This document shows, one piece after another, positions 26,501 through 35,560 of a DNA stretch of 64,000 nt (within the stretch, counting starts at the first letter, position 1; the number at the start of each line of letters is the position of its first letter). The notes beneath the pieces were generated by a model. That model was given only the letters and a program-made list of their open reading frames with translations, was not told the origin of the DNA and ran no database searches. Origin of the DNA: Streptomyces sp. NBC_00250 (lineage in GTDB: Bacteria; Actinomycetota; Actinomycetes; Streptomycetales; Streptomycetaceae); contig NZ_CP108088.1 in the NCBI RefSeq assembly GCF_036192275.1, positions 620,001 to 684,000 on the forward strand. The letters are read 5' to 3'. Both the position numbers and the translations under genes were made by a program.

Positions 26501-28729
26501 TCACGGATGGATCAGGACGTGGGCGAGGGCCACACGGCCCGTGCCACGGTGCACGATCCTCAGGTAGCGGGCTTCCGTGTCGGTGGTCAGCAGGGTGGGC
26601 CGGAGCGCTTTCCCGGTGACGTGCACCGTCGTCGCGTCGCTGAAGTCGGGTGACGCGGCGAGCTGGACGTCGACGTCCGCCGTCGTCATGGAGGTGTTGT
26701 TCCACAGTTCGACCTGGCCGACGTGCCGTACGGCTCCGAGGTCGGCCTGCCACCAGGCGCCCGGCTCGGAGAGGGTGCGGGTGTCGGTGGTGGTGTCGCC
26801 GTCGACGGCGTACGCGGCGATGGCGGCGCCGTCGGTCGAGGACTGGGTCACCGTGGCCGACCGGGCCAGGTCGGGGCGGAGTCGTTCGACGGTCCCCCGG
26901 CCGTCCGCGCCCGCCGCGCCGGCCACTTTCAGGGCCTCGGCGGGGAGCCGGTCGAGCGAGGTGTGGTTGTCGGTCGTCGTCGAGCCGGTGCCGGTGAGGG
27001 CGGGTGCGGCGGTGTCGGTCCAGTTGCCCGTGGCGTGGTTGTCGATGCCGTAGTCGGCCCAGTTGGAGACCCATTTGTAGCCGACGCGGGTGATCACGTT
27101 GCCCTCCACGCGGATGTGGCTGGACTGTTCGTCGAGGTAGATGCCGTTCCCGTCACGCTCGGTGTTTCCGTAGGCGCTGCGGTTGATGTAGTTGCCGGAG
27201 ACGATCGTGCCCGGCTGGGCGCCCTGGGTGTAGACGGCGCCGCCGTCGTGCTGGTCGTCCGTCACCCGCATGACGTCGGTGATGCGGTTCGCGGTGATCC
27301 GGTTGTCGCGGAGGACGGAGGTGCGGGCCTCCGGCTGGTTCCATCCCCAGCCGACCGAGATGCCGGAGTACGGCAGGTCCGCGAGGGTGTTGTGGTCGAC
27401 GGTGAGTTCGGCCTCGTATCCCGCCCAGATGCCGACGGAGTCGGTGTACTCGACGCCCGTGCGCCGGATCGTGTTGTACGAGAGGGTGTTCCGCTCGCCC
27501 GCGCGCTCGGTGTCGGGCAGGGGTTCCGTGTCGCCGACGTAGACGGCGCCGGAGGACAGGTCGGTGAAGCGGGAGCGGGTGACCGTGGAGTCCTTGGTGC
27601 CGCCCTCCAGGACGAGCCCGGCGCCGCCGAGTCGGCTGAAGTCCACGTGGTCGACGACGACGCCACGGCCTCCGCGTACGGTGAGGGCGGCGGCGGGCTT
27701 GGTGTAGTGGCGGCCCGCGTGGTCCACGGGGCCGGTGGCTCCGGTGAGGGTGAGTCCGGCCTGCGTACCGGCGTACCCGTCGCCGGTGTTCGGCTGGTCC
27801 CAGGCCGCGTACCGCAGGGCGAGGCGCTCGATGCGCACGTCGTGGGCGCCGTCGAGGACGAGCAGCTGCTCGGTGGCGGGCGTGACGGCCCGCGCGCGGC
27901 GCATGTCCTCGCCGCCACGGGGGAGGTACGTGATCGTCCGCAGCGTGGAGTTCCAGACGAACTCGCCTGGCTCGTCGAGGAGTTCGTTCGCGTTCTCGAA
28001 GTGGGCCACTTTCGTGTAGCGGGTGGAGTCCACGGTCGTCGTGTCCCAGGCCGGCCCCGTACGGTCCGTTCCGGAGGCGGAGTTCGACCAGCACGGCTGG
28101 GCGAAGGTCAGCAGGTCGCCGTCGACGCCGGTGATGCGGCAGTGGTAGTTGCGCCAGCGGACGCTGATGACGGCCTCGACGTCGGTGGGCCGGGCCCAGT
28201 GCGCGATACCGGTGGCCACGGCGCCGGTCATGGCCGTCTTCGTCGCGTCGCAGACGGAGGCCGGACAGGATCCGCCCCTCGCGCGGACGGCCCGGACTCC
28301 GTCGACGAACATCTGGCGCGGGGTGACGCCGTCGGGGACGCCGGTGGTCCAGGTGCCGTCGGGGTTCTCGGTCCAGCCGTTCAGGGTGCGTCCGCCGGAG
28401 AGGACCGGGTCGGCGCCGTCCGCGGCGGTCCAGGTGACGGTGTGGCCCCCGCGGCCGGAGTCCTCCTCCCCCAGGATCAGCGGCCGGGTCAACACGTAGG
28501 TGCCGTCGTCGAGTTCGATGCGTATGTCCCGGCCTTCGATCCGGCGTGCCGCGTCCCGTGCGCCGGTGAGGGAGCAGGGGTGGCCGGTGGTGCACCGCGT
28601 TCCCGAGCCGTCGGGTGCGGCATGCAGGATCCTGGGCGTCGTCCCGCCGGTGGCCGACGCCGGCTGCCCGCTCGCGAGAAGGCCCGCGGCCAGGGCTGTC
28701 AGGGCGGCCAGGACACGGATCCGCCTCAT
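26501..28729 (-). CDS. Secreted right-handed beta-helix protein with C-terminal discoidin-like domain
   Basis: 742 aa. It has a Sec signal peptide (MRRIRVLAALTALAAGLLASGQPASA). ILHAAPDGSG, DDGTYVLTRPLILGEEDSG and DPVLSGGRTLNGWTEN followed by RQMFVDGVRAVRARG resemble GH141-type or related parallel beta-helix glycan-active enzymes. Repeating strands follow (VVDHVDFSRLGGAGLVLEGG, DSTVTRSRFTDLSSGAVYV, NTLSYNTIRRTGV). The last ~140 residues look like an F5/8 (discoidin) carbohydrate-binding domain (ATVTQSSTDGAAIAAYAVDG, WWQADLGAVRHVGQVELWN). A GTG at 28738 overlapping the upstream stop is an alternative start. It probably cuts or binds an external polysaccharide for the importer in this operon; exact activity is not known. 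Confidence 0.87.
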   Translation of the reverse strand: MRRIRVLAALTALAAGLLASGQPASATGGTTPRILHAAPDGSGTRCTTGHPCSLTGARDAARRIEGRDIRIELDDGTYVLTRPLILGEEDSGRGGHTVTWTAADGADPVLSGGRTLNGWTENPDGTWTTGVPDGVTPRQMFVDGVRAVRARGGSCPASVCDATKTAMTGAVATGIAHWARPTDVEAVISVRWRNYHCRITGVDGDLLTFAQPCWSNSASGTDRTGPAWDTTTVDSTRYTKVAHFENANELLDEPGEFVWNSTLRTITYLPRGGEDMRRARAVTPATEQLLVLDGAHDVRIERLALRYAAWDQPNTGDGYAGTQAGLTLTGATGPVDHAGRHYTKPAAALTVRGGRGVVVDHVDFSRLGGAGLVLEGGTKDSTVTRSRFTDLSSGAVYVGDTEPLPDTERAGERNTLSYNTIRRTGVEYTDSVGIWAGYEAELTVDHNTLADLPYSGISVGWGWNQPEARTSVLRDNRITANRITDVMRVTDDQHDGGAVYTQGAQPGTIVSGNYINRSAYGNTERDGNGIYLDEQSSHIRVEGNVITRVGYKWVSNWADYGIDNHATGNWTDTAAPALTGTGSTTTDNHTSLDRLPAEALKVAGAAGADGRGTVERLRPDLARSATVTQSSTDGAAIAAYAVDGDTTTDTRTLSEPGAWWQADLGAVRHVGQVELWNNTSMTTADVDVQLAASPDFSDATTVHVTGKALRPTLLTTDTEARYLRIVHRGTGRVALAHVLIHP

Positions 28730-28734
28730 CGCGC

Positions 28735-30192
28735 TCACACCCAGTCCGGGTGTCCGGGCATGGGCGGGTTCTCCGTGCTGAAGAGCCATTCCTCCAGGAA
28801 GGGGCGCAGGGAGCTGTCGTGCGTGACGCGGACGGCGTTGTCGATGAAGTCCTGCGAGTCGGCGTTGCCGTTGCGGTGCTTCCTCAGCCAGGAGGTGATG
28901 ATCGCGTCGAACTCCTCCTGTCCGACCTGTTGATGGAGGGCGTAGAGGACGACGGCGGCGCCGTCGTAGATGTTGAAGCCGCCGAGCGCGGTGGGCAGCC
29001 CGGGCGGACCGTCGGTCTTCCGGACCGCGTCCAGCTTGGTGTACGCCGCCTTCATCTTGTCCCGCATCGAGGCGGTGCCCTGCTGGTCGGCCCAGAGGGC
29101 CGCGTAGTAGACGGCCGGGCCCTCGTTGAGCCAGGCGCTCTGCCAGGTCGTGGGGGTGACGGAGTCCCCGAACCACTGGTGGGTCAGTTCGTGGATCATG
29201 ACGTTGGTGTACGTCGTGGAGGTGGCGGCGTTCTTGAACCAGTTCGGCCCGAAGAGCGAAAGGGTCTGGTTCTCGAGGGCGTCGCCGTAGCCGTCGCGGA
29301 CGATCTGCATCCCGTAGGTGTCGAAGGGGTACCGGACGCCGAGGGTGTCCTCCAGCCAGGCGATCTGCCCGGCGGTCCGCTCGACGATCGGCCGGTACGT
29401 GGCGACCTGGTCCTCGGGGACGTAGTGGCGGAGCGTGATGCCGTGCGGGCCCCGTCCGGTCAGGACGGTCTGGCGGGCGACGGAGATGCCGAGGAGTTCG
29501 GGGGCCATGGGCGCGTCGAGCCGGAAGTCCCAGGTGGTCCTTCCGGGGCCGGCCGGACGGGTGCCGGTGGCCGTGCCGTTGGCTGCGGGCGTGTAGCCGT
29601 CCGGCGCGGTGAGGTGGAAAGTCCAGTTCGCCTTGTCCATGGTGGTGTCGTTGACGGGGGCGAAGGTGTCGGCGCGGGAGGCCTGGGCGGCGGAGGCGAA
29701 GCCGCCGTCGCTGATGTGGCGCCAGCCGGGGGCGCCGATCGGCTTGGTCTTGCCGTTGCCGTGGTAGGCGACGGTCACCTCGAAGGGGCGGTGGTCGCGC
29801 AGGCCGCCGTCGGGGGTGACGGTGAGCTCCTGGCCGCTGCTGCCGGGTGAGACGGCCCAGGCGGCGTCCTTGCCGTCGACGGTGACGGCGTCGACGGCGA
29901 GGGAGTCGATGTCGAGGTTGAACGAGGACAGGTCCTGGGTGGCCCGGGCGCTGATCTTCATGCTGCCGGTGAAGTCGTAGGTGACCGGGGTGAAGTCGAA
30001 GGAGAGGTCGTAGTGCCGTACGTCGTACCCGCCGTTGCCGAGCGTGGGGAACAGCGGGTCCCCGGCTCCGGGCGCGCCGGGCCCGGGGCCGAAGGAGCCG
30101 GCGTGAGAGGGGTCGGCGTGCGCGGGGACGGCGACGGCGAGCACGGCCGTCGCGGCGACGGTGGCGACTGCTGCGCGCAGGGTGCGGGTCAC
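28735..30192 (-). CDS. Secreted M1-family metallopeptidase
   Basis: 485 aa with a signal peptide (TLRAAVATVAATAVLAVAVPAHA). The N-terminal beta domain (YDVRHYDLSFDFTPVTYDFTG) leads to the thermolysin-like domain with the zinc motif HELTHQWFGD and the third ligand Glu in WLNEGPAVYY, the HExxH-x18-E spacing of M1 aminopeptidases. The substrate loop reads LENQTLSLF where many relatives have GAMEN. A C-terminal helical segment follows. The GTG start overlaps the binding-protein stop as GTGA, so it is coupled to the importer genes. It would trim peptides outside the cell, consistent with attack on glycoproteins or proteoglycans. Confidence 0.92.
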   Translation of the reverse strand: MTRTLRAAVATVAATAVLAVAVPAHADPSHAGSFGPGPGAPGAGDPLFPTLGNGGYDVRHYDLSFDFTPVTYDFTGSMKISARATQDLSSFNLDIDSLAVDAVTVDGKDAAWAVSPGSSGQELTVTPDGGLRDHRPFEVTVAYHGNGKTKPIGAPGWRHISDGGFASAAQASRADTFAPVNDTTMDKANWTFHLTAPDGYTPAANGTATGTRPAGPGRTTWDFRLDAPMAPELLGISVARQTVLTGRGPHGITLRHYVPEDQVATYRPIVERTAGQIAWLEDTLGVRYPFDTYGMQIVRDGYGDALENQTLSLFGPNWFKNAATSTTYTNVMIHELTHQWFGDSVTPTTWQSAWLNEGPAVYYAALWADQQGTASMRDKMKAAYTKLDAVRKTDGPPGLPTALGGFNIYDGAAVVLYALHQQVGQEEFDAIITSWLRKHRNGNADSQDFIDNAVRVTHDSSLRPFLEEWLFSTENPPMPGHPDWV

Positions 30193-31904
30193 TGCTTCGT
30201 TCCCTTCTGGGCTGCTTCCTCGAACTCGCGTCGGGCCTGGTCGCCGCCCTTGGCGCGGTACTCCTTGACGAGGCCGTCGTAGCTGCTCATGGGCTTGCGG
30301 CCGGTGACGATGTCCTTGATCCAGTCGCCCTTGAGGGTGTTGAGGGTGCCGGACGACTTTGAGTCCCAGGTCGGCGAGGAGTAGCTGGACGTGGGGTCGG
30401 GGGTCATCTTGGGGATGAGCCGCGCGTAGGCGTCGTGGAGGTGCTTGACGCCCTGCGCGTTGGTGGCGGAGTAGAGGGCGGGCGTGGCCGAGGCCATCAG
30501 CTGCCAGGGGACGGCGACGTCCTGGCCGCCCTGCTCGGTGAGGATGGGTGCGCCCTTGCCGTCCCGTTCGTGGTCGGTTCCCTCGACTCCGTAGGCGAGG
30601 AGGGTGTACTCCTCGGAACCGAACGGCGCGGCCACCCAGTTGGCGAGCTGGAGGATCTCCCTGACGCGGCCGGCGTCGGCCTTCCTGACGAAGGACTCGC
30701 TGAGCCGTGCGTTGTTGTTCCAGGCGACGGCGTCCTTGCCGATCGGTGTCATCGGGCGGACGTCGTACGTGGGGTCGATCGCGGCCATCGCGTCGAGGTA
30801 TCCGGTGCTGGGGGTGAGGTAGGCGGGCCAGCCGTCGAAGACGTAGGCGGCGCGGCCGTTCTTGAACAGGTCGGTGTACTGGGCCTTCTGGGCGCCCGAC
30901 ATCTGCACGGTGCCCGGGTAGTAGCAGCCCGCCTTGTACAGCTTGGCCGCCATCTCGATCGCGGCCCGGTACTCGTCCGTCTCCAGGTCGAGGGTGAACT
31001 TCCCGGTCGTGGCGTCCATGCGCCAGTAGTAGGGGGCGCCGTACGACATGGCGATCAGGGTGGTGACGCCGGCGGAGATGGCGTACTGCTTCTCCTTGGG
31101 GCGGGTCAGCTCCTTGCACAGTTCGAAGAAGCGGTCCATGTCGTCGATCTGGTCGAGGCTGGTGACCCCGGCCGCGGCGAACAGGTCGTGGCGGTAGTAT
31201 CCGGCGCCGCCGGTGCCGGCGCGCGCGATCGGTATGCCGTACAGCTTGCCGCCGTAGATGGACCCCTGCCAGGCGCCCTTCGGGATCGCCGCGAGGTTCG
31301 GGTAGTCCTTGATCCTGTCGCCGGAGAGGTACGGGGTGAGGTCGGCGCACTTGGCGGCGAGGAACGCGGCCTTGTGGTCGACGCCGCCCGTCTCCGGGTA
31401 CATGAAGATGTCGGTGAGGGTGTCGCTCGCGACCATGGTGGAGAACTTGGTGGGCCAGTCGTCGGCGGCGACGGCCTGGATGTCGACCCTGGTGCCGAGC
31501 CGCTTCTCGATCTCCTGCCAGGCGGCGTTCCGGTCGCGTCCGGGGGCGGGCGGCTTGAACGTCTCCAAGGAGGCGGTGATGGCCTTGGCCCCCTTGAGCG
31601 GAGTGCCCGGGACCGAGCGGACGGGCTTGGCCGGGTACCGGCTGAATCCCTGGGGGACGCCCTGGGCGGTGCCGGGGTGGTCGGGGGTGATGCCGAGGTC
31701 GCGCAGGATCGTGTTCGGCAGGAGCGAGCCGCTCTTGACCGATGCCTTCTCCGTCGCGGCCCCGCTGCCTCCACAGGCGGTGAGCAGGGGAGCGGCGGCG
31801 ACACCCAGGCCGGCGCCGGCCCCGAGGCGGAGGAGCGTTCTGCGGTCGAGCGGGAGGGAGGGGATGGACCGGGAAGACCGGGAAGACCGTGAAGAGGGGG
31901 ACAT
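30189..31904 (-). CDS. Extracellular solute-binding lipoprotein of a CUT1 ABC importer (LipO/LplA-like)
   Basis: 571 aa. A long Ser-rich N-terminus precedes a twin-arginine-like export signal (LDRRTLLRLGAGAGLG) and a lipobox (LLTACGG), so the mature protein is a lipoprotein. YYRHDLFAAAGV and MFYPETGG-type segments are typical of large family 1 binding proteins for oligosaccharides. It is the third gene of the importer operon, 52 bp after the second permease. No ATPase gene lies nearby; Streptomyces CUT1 importers usually share the MsiK ATPase encoded elsewhere. The ligand is probably a glycan fragment made by the neighbouring lyase and hydrolases. Confidence 0.9.
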   Translation of the reverse strand: MSPSSRSSRSSRSIPSLPLDRRTLLRLGAGAGLGVAAAPLLTACGGSGAATEKASVKSGSLLPNTILRDLGITPDHPGTAQGVPQGFSRYPAKPVRSVPGTPLKGAKAITASLETFKPPAPGRDRNAAWQEIEKRLGTRVDIQAVAADDWPTKFSTMVASDTLTDIFMYPETGGVDHKAAFLAAKCADLTPYLSGDRIKDYPNLAAIPKGAWQGSIYGGKLYGIPIARAGTGGAGYYRHDLFAAAGVTSLDQIDDMDRFFELCKELTRPKEKQYAISAGVTTLIAMSYGAPYYWRMDATTGKFTLDLETDEYRAAIEMAAKLYKAGCYYPGTVQMSGAQKAQYTDLFKNGRAAYVFDGWPAYLTPSTGYLDAMAAIDPTYDVRPMTPIGKDAVAWNNNARLSESFVRKADAGRVREILQLANWVAAPFGSEEYTLLAYGVEGTDHERDGKGAPILTEQGGQDVAVPWQLMASATPALYSATNAQGVKHLHDAYARLIPKMTPDPTSSYSSPTWDSKSSGTLNTLKGDWIKDIVTGRKPMSSYDGLVKEYRAKGGDQARREFEEAAQKGTKQ

Positions 31905-31956
31905 GGGGACTCCTGTGACGAGAGGCGTGGGTCAGCCCTTTGCGACGTGGGGTGGG

Positions 31957-33015
31957 TCAGCCCTTGATGGCGCCGGTGAGCACACCCTTGGTGAAGTAGC
32001 GCTGCAGGAAGGGGTAGACGCAGAGGATGGGGAGGACGGCCACGACGAGCACGGCCATCTGGACCGACTGCTGGGGAGCGACGGCCTCGCCGGCGACGGC
32101 GCTGTCGAGGCTCTGGCCCTGGAGGACGAAGGTGCGGAGCACCATCGGCAGGGGCCACTTCTCGCTGTCGCCGAGGTAGAGCATGGCGTTGAAGAAGGCG
32201 TTCCAGTACGTCACCGCGTAGAAGAGGCTGACGACCGCGATGACGGCCTTGGACAGCGGCAGTACGACCTGCAGGAGGATGCGCAGGTCGCCAGCGCCGT
32301 CCACCTTCGCCGCGTCGTACAGCTCCTCGGGGAGGTTCATGAAGAAGGAGCGGAGGACGACCAGGTTGAAGGCGCTGACCAGGGTCGGCATGACCAGGGC
32401 GGCGAAGGTGTCGTAGAGGCCGAGTTCGTTGACGAGCAAGAAGTTCGGGATGACGCCCGGGTTGAAGAGCATCGTGAAGAGCGCGGTCATCAGGATGACG
32501 CGGGATCCGACGACGTCGCGCCGGGACAGACCGTAGGCCATGCCGATGGTGAGGAGCAGGGCGCAGCCGGTTCCGACGACCGTGACGCCGATGCTGACGA
32601 GGAGCGCGCGGGTGACGACACCGCCGGTGAAGATCGTGCGGTACGCGTCCAGGGTGGGGTGGTCGGGCCAGAGGACGAGGCCCGCGGACCTGATGATGTC
32701 GCTCTGGGAGGCGAAGCTGGTGCCGATGACCCCGAGGAGGGGGTAGGCGACGGCGGCGACCACGAGGGTGAGGGCGAGGCCCTTGGCCGCCAGGCCGATG
32801 CGGGTCGGCCGTTCCATCCACGGGGGGCGGCCGTCGGCGGTACGGCGGTTCCTCCCGGCGGCGCGCGGCGCGGTCCCGGCGCCGCGGGGGGTCCCGGGGC
32901 CGCGGGGAGTCTCGGCGAGGCGGGTGGCGTCCGCGACGCCGACCGTCTTCGTGGCACGGGACGTGTCGGCGCCGGGAGAGGTCTCAGCGATCGGCGCCAC
33001 GGTAGATCCCTTCAT
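31957..33015 (-). CDS. ABC sugar transporter permease (LplC/MalG-like)
   Basis: 352 aa. About 70 disordered N-terminal residues precede six predicted membrane spans (GLAAKGLALTLVVAAVAYPLLGVIG ... MAVLVVAVLPILCVYPFLQ). The cytoplasmic EAA loop that contacts the ATPase is NLPEELYDAAKVDGAGDLRI. The start lies inside the end of the preceding permease gene (32-bp overlap), so it is coupled. With the LplB-like partner it forms the channel of the CUT1 importer. Confidence 0.93.
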   Translation of the reverse strand: MKGSTVAPIAETSPGADTSRATKTVGVADATRLAETPRGPGTPRGAGTAPRAAGRNRRTADGRPPWMERPTRIGLAAKGLALTLVVAAVAYPLLGVIGTSFASQSDIIRSAGLVLWPDHPTLDAYRTIFTGGVVTRALLVSIGVTVVGTGCALLLTIGMAYGLSRRDVVGSRVILMTALFTMLFNPGVIPNFLLVNELGLYDTFAALVMPTLVSAFNLVVLRSFFMNLPEELYDAAKVDGAGDLRILLQVVLPLSKAVIAVVSLFYAVTYWNAFFNAMLYLGDSEKWPLPMVLRTFVLQGQSLDSAVAGEAVAPQQSVQMAVLVVAVLPILCVYPFLQRYFTKGVLTGAIKG

Positions 33016-33985
33016 GGCCGAAGTGGTGGGCGAGCTTGTTGGCGCCGAGGACGAGGATCGTGCCGACCACCGCCTTGACGAGGCCGACGGCGGCCGAGAC
33101 GCCCCAGTCGCCGTCCTTGATGCCGTGGAAGTAGACGTAGGTGTCGAGGACTTCGCCGGCCTCCGGGCCGACGGCGTCGCGCTGGAGCAGGATCTGCTCG
33201 AAGCCGACCGAGAGGATCTGGCCGAGGTTGAGGATGAGCAGCAGGATGACGACGGGCGCGATGCCCGGCAGGGTGACGTGCCACAGGCGTCGGATCCGGC
33301 CCGCGCCGTCGATCGCGGCCGCCTCGTACTGCTGCCGGTCGATGGTGAGCAGCGCGGCGAGGATGATGATCGTGCCCCAGCCCGCGTCCTTCCAGACCAG
33401 CTGGAGCGTGAGCAGCCAGGGGAAGGCGTCCGGGTCGCTCATCATGTCGTACCGGGGCAGGCCGGCCGAGTCGAGCAGCTCGGGCAGGACGCCGGCGCCG
33501 CCGAGGACCTGCTGGAAGATCGAGACGATGATGACCCAGCCGATGAAGTGCGGCAGATAGACCACGCTCTGCACGAAGCGGCGGAGCCTGTCGCTGACGA
33601 CGCTGTTGAGCAGCAGTGCGAGGGCGATCGGCAGGGGGAAGAAGAAGACCAGCTCGACGAGGGCGATGGTCAGCGTGTTGCGTACCGCCGACCAGAAGGC
33701 CGGTTCGGCGAAGGCCGTCGTGAAGTTGCTCAGGCCCACCCAGGCACTGTCCGCGTACCCGAGGTACGGCTGGTAGTCCTGGAACGCCGTGATGTATCCG
33801 AGCAGCGGTACGTAGTGGAAGACGAGGAAGTAGAGCAGACCCGGCAGGCAGAGCAGCAGCATGACTTTGTCGCGCTTGATCCGCTGCCAGAGGGTCGCTT
33901 TTCCGCGGAGGGCGACGGGCGGTGCCGTCGCCCCGGCGTCCTGCCGCCGGCCCTTCCGGGGCAGCGGGGTTGCTGTGTCAGCCAT
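32984..33985 (-). CDS. ABC sugar transporter permease (LplB/MalF-like)
   Basis: 333 aa. The start is ATG 33985 (MADTATPLPRKG), not an upstream in-frame codon at 34072, because the family N-terminus and an AGGA site fit it. Six membrane spans are visible (VMLLLCLPGLLYFLVFHYV, LTIALVELVFFFPLPIALAL, VIIVSIFQQVLGGAGVL and others). The EAA loop is YEAAAIDGAGRIRRLWHVTLPG. It is the first gene of a six-gene minus-strand operon that runs to 25270. A LacI-type operator candidate lies 63 bp upstream. Confidence 0.93.
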   Translation of the reverse strand: MADTATPLPRKGRRQDAGATAPPVALRGKATLWQRIKRDKVMLLLCLPGLLYFLVFHYVPLLGYITAFQDYQPYLGYADSAWVGLSNFTTAFAEPAFWSAVRNTLTIALVELVFFFPLPIALALLLNSVVSDRLRRFVQSVVYLPHFIGWVIIVSIFQQVLGGAGVLPELLDSAGLPRYDMMSDPDAFPWLLTLQLVWKDAGWGTIIILAALLTIDRQQYEAAAIDGAGRIRRLWHVTLPGIAPVVILLLILNLGQILSVGFEQILLQRDAVGPEAGEVLDTYVYFHGIKDGDWGVSAAVGLVKAVVGTILVLGANKLAHHFGHEGIYRGADR

Positions 33986-34047
33986 GGAGGAGTCCTGTTC
34001 GGCTGGTGGCGCAGGGAAGTCGAAGTGACGTTCTGCGGCGGCAACGT

Positions 34048-34060
34048 AGTAAGCGGTTAA
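34048..34060 (-). promoter_or_regulatory. LacI-type operator candidate of the ABC importer operon
   Basis: On the minus strand this reads TTAACCGCTTACT. It aligns without gaps to sites at 34221-34234 and 36732-36745 (shared core K-Y-A-M-M-C-G-Y-TTAC). It is 63 bp upstream of the first permease start. Confidence 0.55.
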
Positions 34061-34176
34061 CCCAGGCGTCAAGAGCGAGTGTGGATCCGTTCGCGATTCG
34101 ACCGGGTCAACTGGGCCTGTTTCTTAGCCATTCCGGCTGCCTGTTGGCCAATTCCGGGCTGGTGAGGGGCGATTGC

Positions 34177-34206
34177 TTGACGGTCCAGGGCATCTGTCCC
34201 TAGCGT
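34177..34206 (+). promoter_or_regulatory. Promoter TTGACG-N18-TAGCGT of the dehydrogenase-lacI unit
   Basis: A -35 box TTGACG (34177-34182) and -10 box TAGCGT (34201-34206) are 18 bp apart. The operator candidate at 34221-34234 lies just downstream, where a repressor would block elongation. A second -10-like TACTAT lies inside the operator. Confidence 0.45.
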
Positions 34207-34220
34207 GCGCAGTCATCTGT

Positions 34221-34234
34221 AGTACACGTTTACT
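34221..34234 (+). promoter_or_regulatory. LacI-type operator candidate upstream of the dehydrogenase gene
   Basis: AGTACACGTTTACT is a near-palindrome (AGTA...TACT arms around a central CG), typical for LacI-family sites in CUT1 loci. Confidence 0.6.
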
Positions 34235-34244
34235 ATCCGGAGGC

Positions 34245-35321
34245 ATGGTGCGAACCTCTGACGAACCGTCGGCACGGCCCGGCGTGAACGGCGGGGCGCC
34301 CACGCTCCCCCGCCGCCCGCGGACGCTCCTCGCCATGGACCCCGCGCTGCTCGACGACGTCTTCCCGCCCGTCGTACGAGCCCGGCTGGAGGACGCCGCC
34401 GACCTGCGGCTTCCGTTCCCCGTGGAGGAGTTCGACAGCCCCGTGGCGACGGCCGCGCTCGCCGACTGCGAGGTGCTCCTGACGGGCTGGGGCTGCCCGC
34501 CCGTCGACGCGGACGTCCTGGACCGCGCGCCCCGGCTCGGCGCGGTGATCCACTCGGCGGGCACAGTGAAGACCTTCCTGAGCAGCACCGCCTACGAACG
34601 CGGGATCACCGTCTCCTCGGCCGCCGCCGCCAACGCCGTCCCGGTCGCCGAGTTCACGCTCGCCGCGATCATCCTCGGCGCCAAGCGTGCCTTCCCGCTC
34701 GCCCAGCTCTTCCGCACCCGCAGGTCGCACCGGACCACGGCCGATCTGGACCGGCTGCACTGGCTCGGCACCCACGGCATCACGGTCGGTGTGGTCGGCG
34801 CCTCCCGCATCGGGCGCCGCGTCGTCGAGCTGCTGCGCACCCTCGACGCCGAGGTGCTCCTGCACGACCCGTACGTGAGCCCCGCCGAGGCGCGGGAACT
34901 GGGGGCGACCGGCACCGACCTGGACACCCTCGTCGCCACCAGCGACGTGGTGACCCTGCACGCGCCCGCCACCCCCGACACCCACCACCTGCTCGACGAG
35001 CGACGTCTCGCGCTCCTGCGCCCGGGCGCCCTGCTCGTGAACACCGCGCGCGGCCCGCTCGTGGACACCGAGGCGCTCGTCCCCCACCTGGTCAGCGGCC
35101 GGATAGACGCCGTCCTGGACGTGACCGACCCGGAGCCGCTCCCCCGGCACCATCCGCTGTGGGACCTGCCGAACGTGTTCATCACCCCTCACCTGGCCGG
35201 CGCCCAGGGCAACGAGGCGGGGCGGCTCGGGGCGCTCGCCGTCGACGAACTCGGCCGCTACGCGCGCGGGGTCCCGCTCCACCACGCCGTACTCCTGTCG
35301 GACCTGGAGCGGATCGCATGA
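34245..35321 (+). CDS. D-2-hydroxyacid dehydrogenase (phosphoglycerate dehydrogenase-like)
   Basis: 358 aa. The NAD-binding segment reads GITVGVVGASRIGRRVVELL; the usual GxGxxG is GASRIG here. Catalytic landmarks of the family are present: LVNTARGPLVD (Arg), DVTDPEPLP (Glu) and FITPHLAGAQGNE (His). GGAGG (34239-34243) is very close to ATG 34245, so the next codon GTG 34248 is an alternative start. It is transcribed away from the importer operon and is followed, after 239 bp, by the lacI gene. It probably reduces or oxidises a 2-keto/2-hydroxy acid derived from sugar breakdown. Confidence 0.88.
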   Translation: MVRTSDEPSARPGVNGGAPTLPRRPRTLLAMDPALLDDVFPPVVRARLEDAADLRLPFPVEEFDSPVATAALADCEVLLTGWGCPPVDADVLDRAPRLGAVIHSAGTVKTFLSSTAYERGITVSSAAAANAVPVAEFTLAAIILGAKRAFPLAQLFRTRRSHRTTADLDRLHWLGTHGITVGVVGASRIGRRVVELLRTLDAEVLLHDPYVSPAEARELGATGTDLDTLVATSDVVTLHAPATPDTHHLLDERRLALLRPGALLVNTARGPLVDTEALVPHLVSGRIDAVLDVTDPEPLPRHHPLWDLPNVFITPHLAGAQGNEAGRLGALAVDELGRYARGVPLHHAVLLSDLERIA

Positions 35322-35560
35322 ACGGGCGGCCCGACCACGCCGCCGGCACGGCCCCCGGCTCCGCTCCCGGTCCCGTACCCGAGCGCAGCTCCGACCGCAC
35401 TCCAGGACAGGGCCTAGGCTGGGGGCCCGACGCGGGGCGGGGCCGTCCGTCCGGAGGCACCGGGCGGAGCAAGGCCCGGGAGCCGGCGGGCCGTACCCTC
35501 CGGGGAAGGCCGCCGGTGGGCCCGCACAGTGACGACGAGACGCTCCAGGGGGAGGACCGG

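Noticed and set aside
28730..29176. Longer N-terminus for the beta-helix protein
   Set aside because: It would overlap the M1 peptidase coding sequence by ~440 bp; the signal peptide begins at 28729.
35318..35560. N-terminal extension of the LacI regulator from the ATG overlapping the dehydrogenase stop
   Set aside because: It would add 81 Pro/Gly/Arg-rich residues before the helix-turn-helix, while ATG 35561 has an excellent ribosome site and gives a normal LacI length.
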